64,000 nt of DNA from assembly GCA_964464755.1 (NCBI GenBank), contig CAYXGZ010000017.1, positions 1 to 64,000 on the forward strand. The letters run 5' to 3'. The notes under the pieces are model-generated. The model searched no databases, was not told the origin of the DNA, and saw only the letters and a program-made list of their open reading frames with translations. Made by a program: the position numbers and the translations under genes. The DNA comes from CAYXGZ01 sp964464755. Its GTDB lineage: Bacteria; Planctomycetota; MHYJ01; JACPRB01. Positions 22,555 through 31,870 of this stretch are shown piece by piece (position 1 is the first letter of the stretch; each line of letters begins with the position of its first letter).

Positions 22555-25500
22555 CTACCGCTTCGGCGGCGCGGCCTCGCGGATCACGGCGCCGTGCTCC
22601 GGGCTCAGCACGAGCAGCGAGAAGCGCTCCACGTGGTCCAGCTCGTTGGTGTTCAGCGACGTGTAGTCGAACACCCCGCGCAGGTCCGTGTAGCCGTCCT
22701 TGAAGAACTTCACCTCGCCGCCCTGCATCCGCGCGTAGGCCTTCACGTAGACCCTCGGCAGCGGCTTGCCCGTCCCAGCCCTGCCCACCCGCACCTGGCC
22801 GTACTGCTCCACCACCTGCACGAGCAGGTCGTGCGCGTAGAGCGCCTGCGACTTGCGCCGCCCCTCCGCCACGAGCTCCACGACGACGTTCGCGCCCTGG
22901 AACTCCGCGGGGATCTCGAACGCGTGGCTCGCCTTCCCCGACGGCAGCTTCAGCTCCGCCGACTTGTTCGGCCGGATGAACGAGAACTGCCCCGACTGCT
23001 GCTGCACGAAGGGCTGCCGCGAGAACAGCAGCTCCACGTCCATCTTGTAGTAGTTCACCGTCGCCCTCGACAGGTTCCGGTAGTTCACGGTCACCGTCTT
23101 CTTCTCGGCCGAGAAGTCGAACTCCGGTTCCGTCGCCGCCAGGCGCGCCACGTTCTGGTCCCGGTCCTTGTCGTCGACGACCTTCGCCTTCGCGCCCGTC
23201 GCCTCGTCCAGCTGCGCCAGCGCCAGCCGGAACTGGTTGCGCCAGCGGTCCACCGGGTGGTCCTGGTGCCGCTCCGCCACCTCGCGCGCCTCCTCCGGCT
23301 TCTCCCGGTACAGCGCCGCGTAGACCCGCAGGTACTCCACCTGCAGCTCCGTCTCCAGGTTCCCCGCGTTCACGCGGTCGAAGGCCTCCAGCGCCTCGTC
23401 CACCCGGTCCTGCAGGAACAGGTAGTACGTGACCGCCAGCCAGTCCTCGTCCGCCGGCCGCGCCTTGCAGCGCAGCACGGCCATCAGCCGCGCGTACTGC
23501 TCCCCGAAGCGGTCGTTCAGGATCACCCGCCGCGCCCCCAGCCGCTGCGCCCGCGCGTTCACCAGCGGCGCGTACTCCAGGTGCTCGTAGCGGCCCCGCG
23601 CCACCGGGTCGAGGTCCACCAGCCGGCTCCGCAGCCAGGGCCCGCAGGCGTCCAGGAACGACTCCTGGTGCAGCAGGTACTCCCGCGCGTTCGCCGCGTC
23701 GTCGTGCTTCACCGAGTACGACCACGTCGCGTCGTGGTAGACGTGCCGCGCCCTCAGCAGCGCGACGGCCTTCGACCAGAACGCCTTGTCCTTCATCCGC
23801 CAGAGGATCCGGTCCAGCCCCACGTCGCCGTTCCCGTCCGGGACCGCCAGCCGGTCCACGTTGTTCTTCTCCATCCACTTCAGGACGTCCTTCGCCTCGC
23901 CGTTCTGCGAGACCCAGGCCCAGGACTCCTTGTCCACCGTCGAGAGCTCCTTGACCACCTTGAGCTTCGCCGGAGGCGCCGAGGCGACCAGCTCCTCGTT
24001 CTTCGACGCGTGCGCCGGGAAGTGCGCGAACGACCCCGGGGCCGGGAAGTAGAACGCGTACTCGATGGACTCCGTCGCGTAGCTCGAGAGCTCGACGTGC
24101 GTCCCCTTCGTCACGAAGCCGCCCTTCGCCGGGATCGAGCCCGCCGGGATCTGCAGCAGCAGCTCCAGCTTCTGCGTCGTCGACGACGGGTTCGTCAGCA
24201 CGACCTGGCAGGCGTAGACCACGTCGACGAGGAACTCGCCGGTCACGTACTTGTCGACCGCCTCGCCGCCCTCGTAGCTGGTCCGGTCGTCGTCCCGGAA
24301 GTAGTTCTGGCTGACGAGCACCGGCACGCGCGCCGCCGAGGCCTTCGCGGCCTTGATCTCCTTGTGGTACGCGATCGCCCGGGTCGCCGCCTCGAGCGTC
24401 ATCCGCGCGCCCTGGAAGGCCGTCTTGTGCTTGCCCGGCTTGAAGGGCAGGTCGAGCACCGAGAGCGCGAACATCATCTCGGGGAAGCTGCGCGAGGCGT
24501 GCGCCGCGTTCGGCGTCAGGAAGGGCTCCTTGGCGGCGTGCGCCGCGTAGTCCCGCCAGAACGGGTTGGCCGTGATCATCTCGGCGCCCGCGCGGTCCGG
24601 GGTCCGGTGCCAGTAGTTGTTCTCCGCCCACTCCTGGGTCTTGTCGAGCTTCTGGTAGAACTGGCGCATCCGGCCGCGCGCCAGGGCGTCGCGGTCCGCG
24701 GGCCCGCCGGGCCCCATGTTCTTGGTCGACTCCTCCGCCTCGTAGGACTCGTCGTCCATCCCCCGCGCGTCCTTCTTCATCTTCTCCCTGGACTCGGCGC
24801 GCGAGCGCCGGGCCGGGGAGGCCGGGGCCGACTTCGCCATCGACGCGCCCCCGCCCATCGAGGCCATCGGCGCCATGTCCATCGCCATCTCGCCCAGCGC
24901 CGCCTCCTCCGCGACCTTCGAGGCGGCCCGGATCCCGAGCGCGTCGCCCGTGTCCAGGGCCCCGCCCTGGATCGCCGAGCGGAACAGGTGCTCCAGGCGC
25001 TCCGGGTCCCGCGGGTTCAGGTCGTCCCGGTCCCCGACGTGCCGCGCGACCGGCCCGCCCTCGCCCTCGATCCGGCGGGACAGGAGGATGCGCTCGACGA
25101 CGTTCAGCCGCCCGAACGCCCAGGGCTTGCGGTACTCCGAGAGGTCCTGCTCCAGCAGGTACCGGTCGAGGAAGGTCTTGTCCTTCTTGTTCGCCAGGTA
25201 CGGCTTCACGACCTTCTTGAAGAAGCCCGGGTCCTTCCGGGACACGAAGAAGCTCAGCTCGTGGCAGGCGAACTCGCTGTACTTCGCGCGCTTCTGCTCC
25301 TCGGGGAGCTCCGGCCAGTCCAGCACGAACGCGAAGGCCCTCAGGTCGGCGTCGTTCGAGAGCGTCGCGTAGAGCCGGTAGACCCGCGCCAGCGAGTCGA
25401 AGACCTCGACCCGCGACGTGGCCAGGTCCGCGATCTCGAGCGACTCGCCCTCCGGCAGCACCGTCGCCTGCTTCTTCTCCGTGTAGTGCTTCTCCGCGTC

Positions 25501-28500
25501 GAGCGCGAGCTTCAGCCTCAGGTCCTGGTGCTCCGTCTCCGGCGCGGGCAGCAGGACGTCGCGCACGACGGTGTTCAGCTGGTCGACGGCGACGATCCGG
25601 AGGTGACCCGCGTGGGCGAGCCCGGAGAGCGGGATCGTCACGACGCCCGCCTTGTCGGGCTTCAGGTTCTCGAGCACCGCCGCGGGCTCCGCGAGGAAGT
25701 CGAGGTTCGGGTGGTGGCCCGCCGAGCCGCCGACGGGCTCCGGAGACTCCGCCGGCGCCATGGCCCGGCTCGCGGGGGGGGCCGGCATCGCCTGGTACGC
25801 GGTGCCTTCCTTCGCCTCCTGGGAGGCGGTCTCGGTGGCCCGGACCGCCCAGGGATTCAGCAGCAGCCCGGGCCGGGACAGCAGGTTGCCGGGGAACTTC
25901 TTCGCGTACTTCCGCTCGAGGATGTAGCGGTACTCGTCGCCGATGTCGCGGCCGGACACGTAGTTCGAGGTGGCCTTCCAGAGCTGGACGACGCGGCCCG
26001 CCGGCAGCGTCACGCCCCGCAGGGCGTCGAACGCGTCGAAGGCCGGCACGTAGCGCGTGCCGAACGCGTGGACCCGGGTCTCCGGGCCCGCGTTGCCGAG
26101 CGCGACCTGCACGGAGGTCTTCGAGATCTTGACCCCGCTCACGTGCAGCGGCTTCGTCCCCCGGCGCTCCAGCTGCCGGCGCGCGCCGGAGACCCAGCCG
26201 CCCCGGTCCTCGCCGGGCGTGACGCGGATCTCGATCGAGACGCCCTCCCGCTTCAGGTGCAGCTCGTGGTCGCCCGGCGGCAGGCCCTTCACCTCGAGGT
26301 ACCCGTCCGCGAGCGAGACCTTGTCGAAGTGGTCCGCCCTCCAGGTCCCGCCGACCCGTTCCAGGAGCGAGAGCTCCCCGCGCGACGGCGCCGCCGCGGG
26401 CTTCGCCCCCCGGCCGGTCTCGTCGAGCACGCCGGTCCCGCCGAGCGGCACGACGTCCAGGTACGGCACCTTGAAGGCCTCGCCCTCGCGCACGTGGATC
26501 GACCCGGGCCGCCGCACCCGGTCGCGTTCCGCGGCCCAGGTCTCGGAGTGGCCCCGCGGCGTGTTGACGGTGATCTCCTCGATGTCCCGCAGGTGGCCCA
26601 GCTCGATCCGGCCCTTCGCGTCGGTCTGCAGCGTCACGTCGATCGTGGGCGAGAGGTCCCGGTGCCGCAGCGCGAAGGCCAGCGCGACGCCGGCCTTGGG
26701 CTCGCCGGACTTGCCGAGCAGGTGCAGCCGGTAGCCCTCCGCGGAGCGCTCCAGGTGCGGGGCCTCGATCTGCTCCGTCGCGTCGATCGCGTTGAGCGCG
26801 TACGTGCGCGTCGCGGCGAGGTCGATCTTCCGGTTCTGCGAGAGGCTCTGCACCCGCCCGCGGAACGTGAACGTGATCGAGGCCAGGTTCTCGGGGACCT
26901 GGAAGGCGTGCGCGGTCTCGCGGTCCTCCTTGAGGGCGAGGCCGGGGACCTCCATCGACGAGGCGACGCCGTCCCGGTCCACGGACTGGATCGACAGCAC
27001 GGGGTCCTCGACGAGCGACAGGGCCGCGGGGATCCCGTTGACGGTGAGCACGGGCTGGACGAGGACCTTCGCCTCGCGCTTCTTCAGCAGGGACTCGCGG
27101 TCGACGTGGAGCCCGGCGTGGAAGGCGTAGTGCTCGGCCCGGTGGTCGAACTGCTCGAGGGTGGCCAGCTCGCCCCGCTTGAGCAGGATGGCCTGGCGGC
27201 CGGGCTCGGCGCTGTAGGGGACGCGGATCTCCCCGTCGTCGCCGGGGAGGTACTCCCGGCCGGCGAGCCAGAGCGTCGCGTCCTTCGCGGGCTTGCGGTC
27301 CTCGTCGAGGATCGTGAACGCGTGGCCCGCGGAGCCCGCGCGCTCGACGAAGCGGAGCCGGCCCTTGCGGACCAGGGCCCGGGAGCTGATGCCGCCGCCG
27401 ATGAACTCGATGACGTAGGTGCCGGGCCGGTCGAGCGAGGGGAAGAGGAACTGCCGGCGGACCTGGCGGAAGGCGGGCTCGTCGTACTCGTGGGCCCGCT
27501 CCTCGCCGGCGACGAGGCCGTCGAGGTCGAGCGCGGTGTCCACGTCCCGGCCGTTGGCCAGGTAGTAGTTCAGCAGGTTGATCTCGAAGACCTTCACGAC
27601 GAGGTTCTTCACGTTCTTGACGTCGACGTCGAGGGTGACGGGGTCGCCCGAGCGGAAGTGCTCCGGGTTGGTGCGGGCGAAGGAGAGCGTGACGCGGTCC
27701 TTCAGCTCCTGGGCGCGGGCGGGGTCGTCGAGCAGGGCGATCCAGGCCTGGGGGTCGCCGACGCCGGCGAGGAGCTTGGTCGTCGCGAGGACGTCGCGCA
27801 GGAAGTGGGTCTGGACCCAGGGCTCGTAGGCCTTGGTGTCCTTCGCGTCGACGAGGAAGTGCGCGAGGTAGTCGCGGACGAGGTCCTCGTCGGCGGGGAC
27901 CGGGTCGAGCAGCGTGGAGGCCCGGAAGTCCTGGCCGAGGTTGAAGATCTCCTGCCGGGCGCGGAAGTCCTTCAGGTAGGCCTGGTTCACGTACGGGGCG
28001 TTGCGGGGGAGCTTGAGGTACTCGAGGAAGCGCGCCGCGTCGTAGGTCCCCTGGCGGCGGTCGTGCTCGAGGCGGTGGTAGAGGACGACGGCCTTGAGGG
28101 AGTAGAACTTCGGCGCGAGGTCCTTCACGAAGGCCCAGAGGCGGTCGAGGTGGTTCCGGCGCTCGACGGCGTCGTGGGCCCAGTCGACGTCGGGCCCGGG
28201 GGCGAGCTTCGCGAGGCGGGCGTGGACCCAGCCCTCGTGCTGGCGCAGCTCGGGGCGGCGCCTCGCCAGGTCGTCCAGCTGCTCGGGGAGCAGCTGCAGG
28301 TGGATCGGGAGCCGGCCGAAGCCGCCGGAGTGCGGGTCCTTGAGCTCGGCGGCGACGAGGTCGACGAGGCGGGGCAGGTCGGGCCGCTGGACGCGCTGGA
28401 GGAAGTTGCGCAGGCGGTTCCCGTCGAAGTTCTCCAGGGCCAGCCACTCGAGCGCGGGGTCCTTGAAGCCGGAGTGGTCGGAGCTGTTCGAGTGGGTGTC

Positions 28501-28875
28501 GCCGAGGAGCTTCACGGCGGGGCGGGCGACCAGGCCGTTGTCGAGGCCCGAGGGGTACTTCTCGGCGCTGGTCTCGGACTCGCGCTCGTGGTCGAACGAG
28601 AGGCCGAGGTGGGTCTCGAGGTAGTCGAGCGTGCGCGCGGGGTCCTTCTCGTAGCGCAGGAGGTGGAGGCGGTTGCGGACCTGGACGAAGTGCTCGGTCT
28701 CGCCGTGCTGCTTGTTCCAGGCCGCGAGCAGCCGCTCGACCTCGTCGAGCTTCCCGGCCTGCTCGGCGACGAGGCAGGCGTGGTAGTAGTGCTCGTCCGT
28801 GCCGGGCACGAACTGGTCGAGCGCCTTGGCGCGGTCCTTCGCGAGGGCGAACGCTTCGAGGGAATGGGTGTCCAT
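22555..28875 (-). CDS. Giant macroglobulin-like multidomain protein
   Basis: Product of 2106 residues, the largest gene here. The first ~350 residues are helical and repeat-like. From ~400 onward come serial beta-sandwich segments of the macroglobulin MG type (FRSGDPVTLDVDVKNVKNLV, RPGTYVIEFIGGG, LVQPVLTVNGIPA), then an alpha-rich body-like region. A Met/Ala/Ser-rich linker at ~1330-1375 contains repeated MAPMASM-like units. The last ~100 residues contain a TGKPLPRVYVKAY strand module. I see no CGEQ thioester motif, no signal peptide and no lipobox, so secretion by the usual route is not supported. GGAGGA precedes ATG 28875, and TAGTGT lies 19 nt upstream. Related giant proteins occur in planctomycetes; the function is unknown. 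Confidence 0.75.
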   Translation of the reverse strand: MDTHSLEAFALAKDRAKALDQFVPGTDEHYYHACLVAEQAGKLDEVERLLAAWNKQHGETEHFVQVRNRLHLLRYEKDPARTLDYLETHLGLSFDHERESETSAEKYPSGLDNGLVARPAVKLLGDTHSNSSDHSGFKDPALEWLALENFDGNRLRNFLQRVQRPDLPRLVDLVAAELKDPHSGGFGRLPIHLQLLPEQLDDLARRRPELRQHEGWVHARLAKLAPGPDVDWAHDAVERRNHLDRLWAFVKDLAPKFYSLKAVVLYHRLEHDRRQGTYDAARFLEYLKLPRNAPYVNQAYLKDFRARQEIFNLGQDFRASTLLDPVPADEDLVRDYLAHFLVDAKDTKAYEPWVQTHFLRDVLATTKLLAGVGDPQAWIALLDDPARAQELKDRVTLSFARTNPEHFRSGDPVTLDVDVKNVKNLVVKVFEINLLNYYLANGRDVDTALDLDGLVAGEERAHEYDEPAFRQVRRQFLFPSLDRPGTYVIEFIGGGISSRALVRKGRLRFVERAGSAGHAFTILDEDRKPAKDATLWLAGREYLPGDDGEIRVPYSAEPGRQAILLKRGELATLEQFDHRAEHYAFHAGLHVDRESLLKKREAKVLVQPVLTVNGIPAALSLVEDPVLSIQSVDRDGVASSMEVPGLALKEDRETAHAFQVPENLASITFTFRGRVQSLSQNRKIDLAATRTYALNAIDATEQIEAPHLERSAEGYRLHLLGKSGEPKAGVALAFALRHRDLSPTIDVTLQTDAKGRIELGHLRDIEEITVNTPRGHSETWAAERDRVRRPGSIHVREGEAFKVPYLDVVPLGGTGVLDETGRGAKPAAAPSRGELSLLERVGGTWRADHFDKVSLADGYLEVKGLPPGDHELHLKREGVSIEIRVTPGEDRGGWVSGARRQLERRGTKPLHVSGVKISKTSVQVALGNAGPETRVHAFGTRYVPAFDAFDALRGVTLPAGRVVQLWKATSNYVSGRDIGDEYRYILERKYAKKFPGNLLSRPGLLLNPWAVRATETASQEAKEGTAYQAMPAPPASRAMAPAESPEPVGGSAGHHPNLDFLAEPAAVLENLKPDKAGVVTIPLSGLAHAGHLRIVAVDQLNTVVRDVLLPAPETEHQDLRLKLALDAEKHYTEKKQATVLPEGESLEIADLATSRVEVFDSLARVYRLYATLSNDADLRAFAFVLDWPELPEEQKRAKYSEFACHELSFFVSRKDPGFFKKVVKPYLANKKDKTFLDRYLLEQDLSEYRKPWAFGRLNVVERILLSRRIEGEGGPVARHVGDRDDLNPRDPERLEHLFRSAIQGGALDTGDALGIRAASKVAEEAALGEMAMDMAPMASMGGGASMAKSAPASPARRSRAESREKMKKDARGMDDESYEAEESTKNMGPGGPADRDALARGRMRQFYQKLDKTQEWAENNYWHRTPDRAGAEMITANPFWRDYAAHAAKEPFLTPNAAHASRSFPEMMFALSVLDLPFKPGKHKTAFQGARMTLEAATRAIAYHKEIKAAKASAARVPVLVSQNYFRDDDRTSYEGGEAVDKYVTGEFLVDVVYACQVVLTNPSSTTQKLELLLQIPAGSIPAKGGFVTKGTHVELSSYATESIEYAFYFPAPGSFAHFPAHASKNEELVASAPPAKLKVVKELSTVDKESWAWVSQNGEAKDVLKWMEKNNVDRLAVPDGNGDVGLDRILWRMKDKAFWSKAVALLRARHVYHDATWSYSVKHDDAANAREYLLHQESFLDACGPWLRSRLVDLDPVARGRYEHLEYAPLVNARAQRLGARRVILNDRFGEQYARLMAVLRCKARPADEDWLAVTYYLFLQDRVDEALEAFDRVNAGNLETELQVEYLRVYAALYREKPEEAREVAERHQDHPVDRWRNQFRLALAQLDEATGAKAKVVDDKDRDQNVARLAATEPEFDFSAEKKTVTVNYRNLSRATVNYYKMDVELLFSRQPFVQQQSGQFSFIRPNKSAELKLPSGKASHAFEIPAEFQGANVVVELVAEGRRKSQALYAHDLLVQVVEQYGQVRVGRAGTGKPLPRVYVKAYARMQGGEVKFFKDGYTDLRGVFDYTSLNTNELDHVERFSLLVLSPEHGAVIREAAPPKR

Positions 28876-28894
28876 CGGTTCCTCCGGGGCCAGA

Positions 28895-28900
28895 ACACTA
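28895..28900 (-). promoter_or_regulatory. Candidate -10 box (TAGTGT) for the giant gene
   Basis: TAGTGT ends 19 nt before ATG 28875, leaving a short leader that contains GGAGGAA. Confidence 0.35.
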
Positions 28901-28929
28901 ACACCGGAGGGCGCTCCCGGCCAGCTACG

Positions 28930-28935
28930 TATACT
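28930..28935 (+). promoter_or_regulatory. Candidate -10 box (TATACT), leaderless start
   Basis: TATACT ends 7 nt before GTG 28943 of the SUKH-like gene and decides that start. Confidence 0.45.
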
Positions 28936-28942
28936 GGGGTCC

Positions 28943-29458
28943 GTGAAACCCCTCATCGCGGAGATCCTCGCGGCGGACCCGGGGCTCGCGGGCCGGGTCG
29001 AGGGGGCGACGGAGGAGGAGATCGCCCGGCTCCGCGTGCTCCAGGACTCGCCCCTGCCGGACGACTACGTCGAGCTGCTGCGCTTCTGCGGCCGGTCGTA
29101 CGGGCCGCTCGCGCCGGTCCACGTGCAGGAGGTGCAGTCCGGCCCGGGGAAGTCGCACCGCGAGGAGATCCCGCTCGATCTCACGGTGGGGACGCTGTTC
29201 AAGGCCCTCGCGCCGACGCGCCGGGGCCGGGCCCCGCGGTCCCCCGCCCCGCCGGGCTGGATCCTCGTTGGGTATTACCGGCGGATGACGGGCGACGGCG
29301 GGACCTTCATCCTGGACGCCGGCGATCCGCGCCTGCGGGTCGTGGAGACCTGCGAGTGCTGCGGGCCCCGCGAACCGGGCGTGCCGCTGGCGGAGCTGGT
29401 CTTCGGCCGGGCGCAGCCCCGGCTCGTGCGCAAGGCGCTGGAGCGGAAGCGGGGCTGA
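28943..29458 (+). CDS. SMI1/KNR4 (SUKH)-like protein
   Basis: Product of 171 residues. Residues 22-55 (GATEEEIARLRVLQDSPLPD, then DYVELLRFCGRSYG) match the opening helices of SUKH proteins, and ILVGYYRRMTGDGGTFILDA resembles the central strands where an ion or partner is bound. Many bacterial SUKH proteins are immunity proteins, but no toxin gene is adjacent, so another adaptor role is equally possible. A CEC-C cluster near VETCECCGPRE is unusual. The gene is divergent from the giant protein and starts as a leaderless message. Its stop directly abuts that of the convergent haem-binding gene. Confidence 0.6.
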   Translation: MKPLIAEILAADPGLAGRVEGATEEEIARLRVLQDSPLPDDYVELLRFCGRSYGPLAPVHVQEVQSGPGKSHREEIPLDLTVGTLFKALAPTRRGRAPRSPAPPGWILVGYYRRMTGDGGTFILDAGDPRLRVVETCECCGPREPGVPLAELVFGRAQPRLVRKALERKRG

Positions 29459-29917
29459 TCAGTCCCGGTGCTTCCCGGGCATCGTCGCCTTCAGCCCCCG
29501 GACGAGCTCCGCCTTCTCGGCCGGCGAGAGCCGGGCCTCGGCGTGCAGCGGGAGGTAGAACCACGGGGGCATCTCCCCCCTTTCCACCTGCTCCGCCGCC
29601 TCGTGGGCCTCCTCCTGCGGCCGGTCCCACTCCGAGAAGTTCAGCTCCTTCCGCGCCTCGTCGACGTCCCGTTGCAGCAGCCAGGACGCGGGGGCGACGT
29701 GCGAGTACCAGGGCCAGCGGACCTCGTTGGAGTGGCAGTCGTAGCAGGCGCGGCGGGCGAGTTCCCGGGTCCGGGGCGAATCCCAGCCTGGCTCCCCGCG
29801 GACGGGCGGGTTGTCGTGGCGGCGCCCGTAGGGCACGAGCTGGATCGCCAGGACGAGCGCGCCCGCGGAGATAGCGGACCATCTCGCCACGCGCTTCCAC
29901 CGGGACGGCGCTTCCAT
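29459..29917 (-). CDS. Membrane-anchored haem-binding domain protein
   Basis: Product of 152 residues. One N-terminal membrane helix (SAISAGALVLAIQLVPYG) is followed by a Haem_bd-type domain: ACYDCHSNEVRWPWYSHVAP with the CxxCH haem c attachment site (~residue 58), then SWLLQRDVDEARKELNFSEW and RGEMPPWFYLPLH. Proteins of this kind are periplasmic monohaem cytochromes of unknown partner. No ribosome site is obvious before ATG 29917. The ~90 bp beyond, up to the methyltransferase gene, hold nothing recognisable. Confidence 0.85.
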   Translation of the reverse strand: MEAPSRWKRVARWSAISAGALVLAIQLVPYGRRHDNPPVRGEPGWDSPRTRELARRACYDCHSNEVRWPWYSHVAPASWLLQRDVDEARKELNFSEWDRPQEEAHEAAEQVERGEMPPWFYLPLHAEARLSPAEKAELVRGLKATMPGKHRD

Positions 29918-30007
29918 GGGGAGCCGGGCCGCAAACGGCGGACCAGCGGCGTCACGGCCTCCGGGCGCCGGATCCCGCGGGGGATTTGGCGCACCGGGAG
30001 CGGAATC

Positions 30008-30685
30008 CTACTTCCGCCGCCAGTGGTTCCAGAGGTCGTGGCCCTGCCCCGCCTCGGAGGCGATCACCTCGAAGCCGTTCTCCCCGGCGAGCTGCCGCAG
30101 GTGGCCGTCGGTGTAGAAGCGCCGCACGTTGTAGTCGGTCGGGTCGGGCTCGATGCGGAACCAGGCCTGGAACTTCCGCCGCAGGCTGTAGAGCTGGGCC
30201 AGCTGGAAGATCATCCGGCCGCCGGGCTTCATCACCCTGCCGAGCTCCTTGAGGTAGCCGTACATGAGCTCGCGGGGCATGTGGTAGAGGACCGAGTAGG
30301 ACCACATCAGGTCGAAGTGCGCGTCCGGGAAGAGCTTGAGGTCGCGCCCGTCGATCCGGTGGAACTTCACGTGGGGGAACGCCTTGTGGCGCTCCTCGGC
30401 GTGCTTGAGCATCTCGTCCGAGACGTCCACCCCGTGGATCTCGCCGAACTCCGGGGCGAGGACGGTGATGATCCGGCCGACGCCGCAGCCGAGGTCGATC
30501 ACGCGCCAGGTCTTCGTGTCGGCGCCCGCGAGGTGCTTCTTGATGACGGCGGCGTCGCGCTTCGCCGACTCGAGGTAGTCCGCCTCGTTCTCGGTCTGCG
30601 TGCCGCTCGTGTACTGCATGAAGGAGGACTTGGCGCGGCGGTTCCACTCCGCGCGCATCTTCGCTTCGACGTCGGGTTCGGCCAT
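30008..30685 (-). CDS. Class I SAM-dependent methyltransferase
   Basis: Product of 225 residues. The SAM-binding motif I is VIDLGCGVGRIITVLAPEF (~63-81), followed by acidic motif GVDVSDEMLKHAEER, motif II/III FDLMWSYSVLYHMP and LGRVMKPGGRMIFQLA. The architecture is Methyltransf_11/25; the substrate is unknown. The C-terminal YTDGHLRQLAGENGFEVI is a common end for small-molecule enzymes. GGGAGGT lies 4 bp before the ATG and TAGGAT (30703-30708) lies 17 nt upstream, a short-leader promoter. Confidence 0.88.
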   Translation of the reverse strand: MAEPDVEAKMRAEWNRRAKSSFMQYTSGTQTENEADYLESAKRDAAVIKKHLAGADTKTWRVIDLGCGVGRIITVLAPEFGEIHGVDVSDEMLKHAEERHKAFPHVKFHRIDGRDLKLFPDAHFDLMWSYSVLYHMPRELMYGYLKELGRVMKPGGRMIFQLAQLYSLRRKFQAWFRIEPDPTDYNVRRFYTDGHLRQLAGENGFEVIASEAGQGHDLWNHWRRK

Positions 30686-30702
30686 CGGCACCTCCCGTCG
30701 GG

Positions 30703-30736
30703 ATCCTACCCGATTCCCGCCGGCGCTTCCTAGAAT
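30703..30736. promoter_or_regulatory. Divergent -10 boxes, methyltransferase and aminotransferase genes
   Basis: TAGGAT on the minus strand (30703-30708) sits 17 nt from ATG 30685, with a Shine-Dalgarno between. TAGAAT on the plus strand (30731-30736) ends 6 nt before ATG 30743, a leaderless arrangement. Confidence 0.45.
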
Positions 30737-30742
30737 GGCGCG

Positions 30743-31870
30743 ATGGCCCGCCCGCTGCCGATGTCCGCGCCCTCCCTCGACGCCTCGGACCTCCGGGCGG
30801 TGTCCGCCGCGCTCCGGTCCGGCCGCCTGGCCCTGGGCCCGAGGGCGGAGGAATTCGAGCGCCGCCTCGCCGCCCGGCTCGGCGCCCGGCACGCCGTCGC
30901 CGTCAGCTCCGGCAGCGCGGCCCTGCACCTCGCCGTGCGCGCCGCCGGGATCGGGCGCGGCGACGAGGTCGTCACGACGCCCTTCAGCTTCGTCGCCTCC
31001 GCGAACGCCTTCGTCCAGGAGGGCGCGCGCCCGCGCTTCGTCGACGTCGATCCGGACTCGCTCATGCCCCCCGCGGACGCGATCGCCGCGGCGCTGACCC
31101 GGCGGACCCGCGCGATCCTGACCGTGGACCTCTTCGGCAACCCGGCCGACGCCGACCCGATCCGGAGGGCCGCGCGGCGCCGGGGGATCCCCGTGATCGA
31201 GGACGCCTGCGAGGCGCTCGGCGCGGAGTACAAGGGCCGGCCCGCGGGCACGCTCGGCGACGCCGGGGCGTTCGGCTTCTACCCGAACAAGCAGCTGACG
31301 ACGGGCGAGGGCGGGATGCTCGTCACCGACCGCGCGGACTGGGCCGCCGCCTTCCGCTCGCTGCGCAACCAGGGCCGCGACGTCCACGACGCGTGGCTCG
31401 AGCACTCGCGCCTGGGCCACAACTACCGGCTCGGCGAGCTGGCCGCGGCGCTCGGGGTCTCTCAGCTGAGGCGACTCGACCGCCTGCTCGCGGCCCGGGC
31501 CCGGGTCGCCGCCAGCTACACCCGGCGCCTCGCCGGGAGCCCCGCGGTCGAGCCGCCGCGCGTGCTGGCGACGACGACGAAGATGAGCTGGTTCGTCTAC
31601 GCGGTGCGCCTCGAGCGGGGGCTGGACCGCGACCGCGTGATGGAGCGCCTGGCGAGGAAGGGCGTGCCCTCGCGGGCCTACTTCGGCCCCATCCACCTGC
31701 AGCGTCCCTACCGCGAGCGCTTCGGGTTCCGCCGCGGGCAGTTCCCCGTCACGGAGGACCTGGCGCGGCGCACGCTGGCCCTGCCCTTCCACGGGGGGAT
31801 GACGGAGGCGGAGGTGGAGCGGGTGGTCCGCGCGCTCAGCGCGTCAGTCGCCGCAGCTCGTCGGCGCTGA
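30743..31870 (+). CDS. DegT/DnrJ/EryC1-family sugar aminotransferase
   Basis: Product of 375 residues, a PLP-dependent aminotransferase acting on nucleotide-linked keto-sugars. Family marks: VSSGSAALHLAVRAAGIG, TPFSFVASANA, VIEDACEALGA, the PLP lysine in FGFYPNKQLTTGEGGM (~185), and GHNYRLGELAAALG. With the PseB-like dehydratase encoded convergently, it could form UDP-4-amino-sugars of the pseudaminic or bacillosamine type for surface glycans. Its last 35 bp overlap that dehydratase gene on the other strand. A leaderless start is predicted from TAGAAT. Confidence 0.88.
   Translation: MARPLPMSAPSLDASDLRAVSAALRSGRLALGPRAEEFERRLAARLGARHAVAVSSGSAALHLAVRAAGIGRGDEVVTTPFSFVASANAFVQEGARPRFVDVDPDSLMPPADAIAAALTRRTRAILTVDLFGNPADADPIRRAARRRGIPVIEDACEALGAEYKGRPAGTLGDAGAFGFYPNKQLTTGEGGMLVTDRADWAAAFRSLRNQGRDVHDAWLEHSRLGHNYRLGELAAALGVSQLRRLDRLLAARARVAASYTRRLAGSPAVEPPRVLATTTKMSWFVYAVRLERGLDRDRVMERLARKGVPSRAYFGPIHLQRPYRERFGFRRGQFPVTEDLARRTLALPFHGGMTEAEVERVVRALSASVAAARRR

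Noticed and set aside
21689..28447. 2252-residue minus-strand open frame, and the 2577-residue plus-strand frame at 22141-29874
   Set aside because: Both shadow the macroglobulin-like gene and its neighbours, with Arg/Gly/Ala-rich low-complexity translation.
28943..29458. Toxin-immunity pair
   Set aside because: SUKH-like protein but no polymorphic toxin gene or secretion marker beside it.
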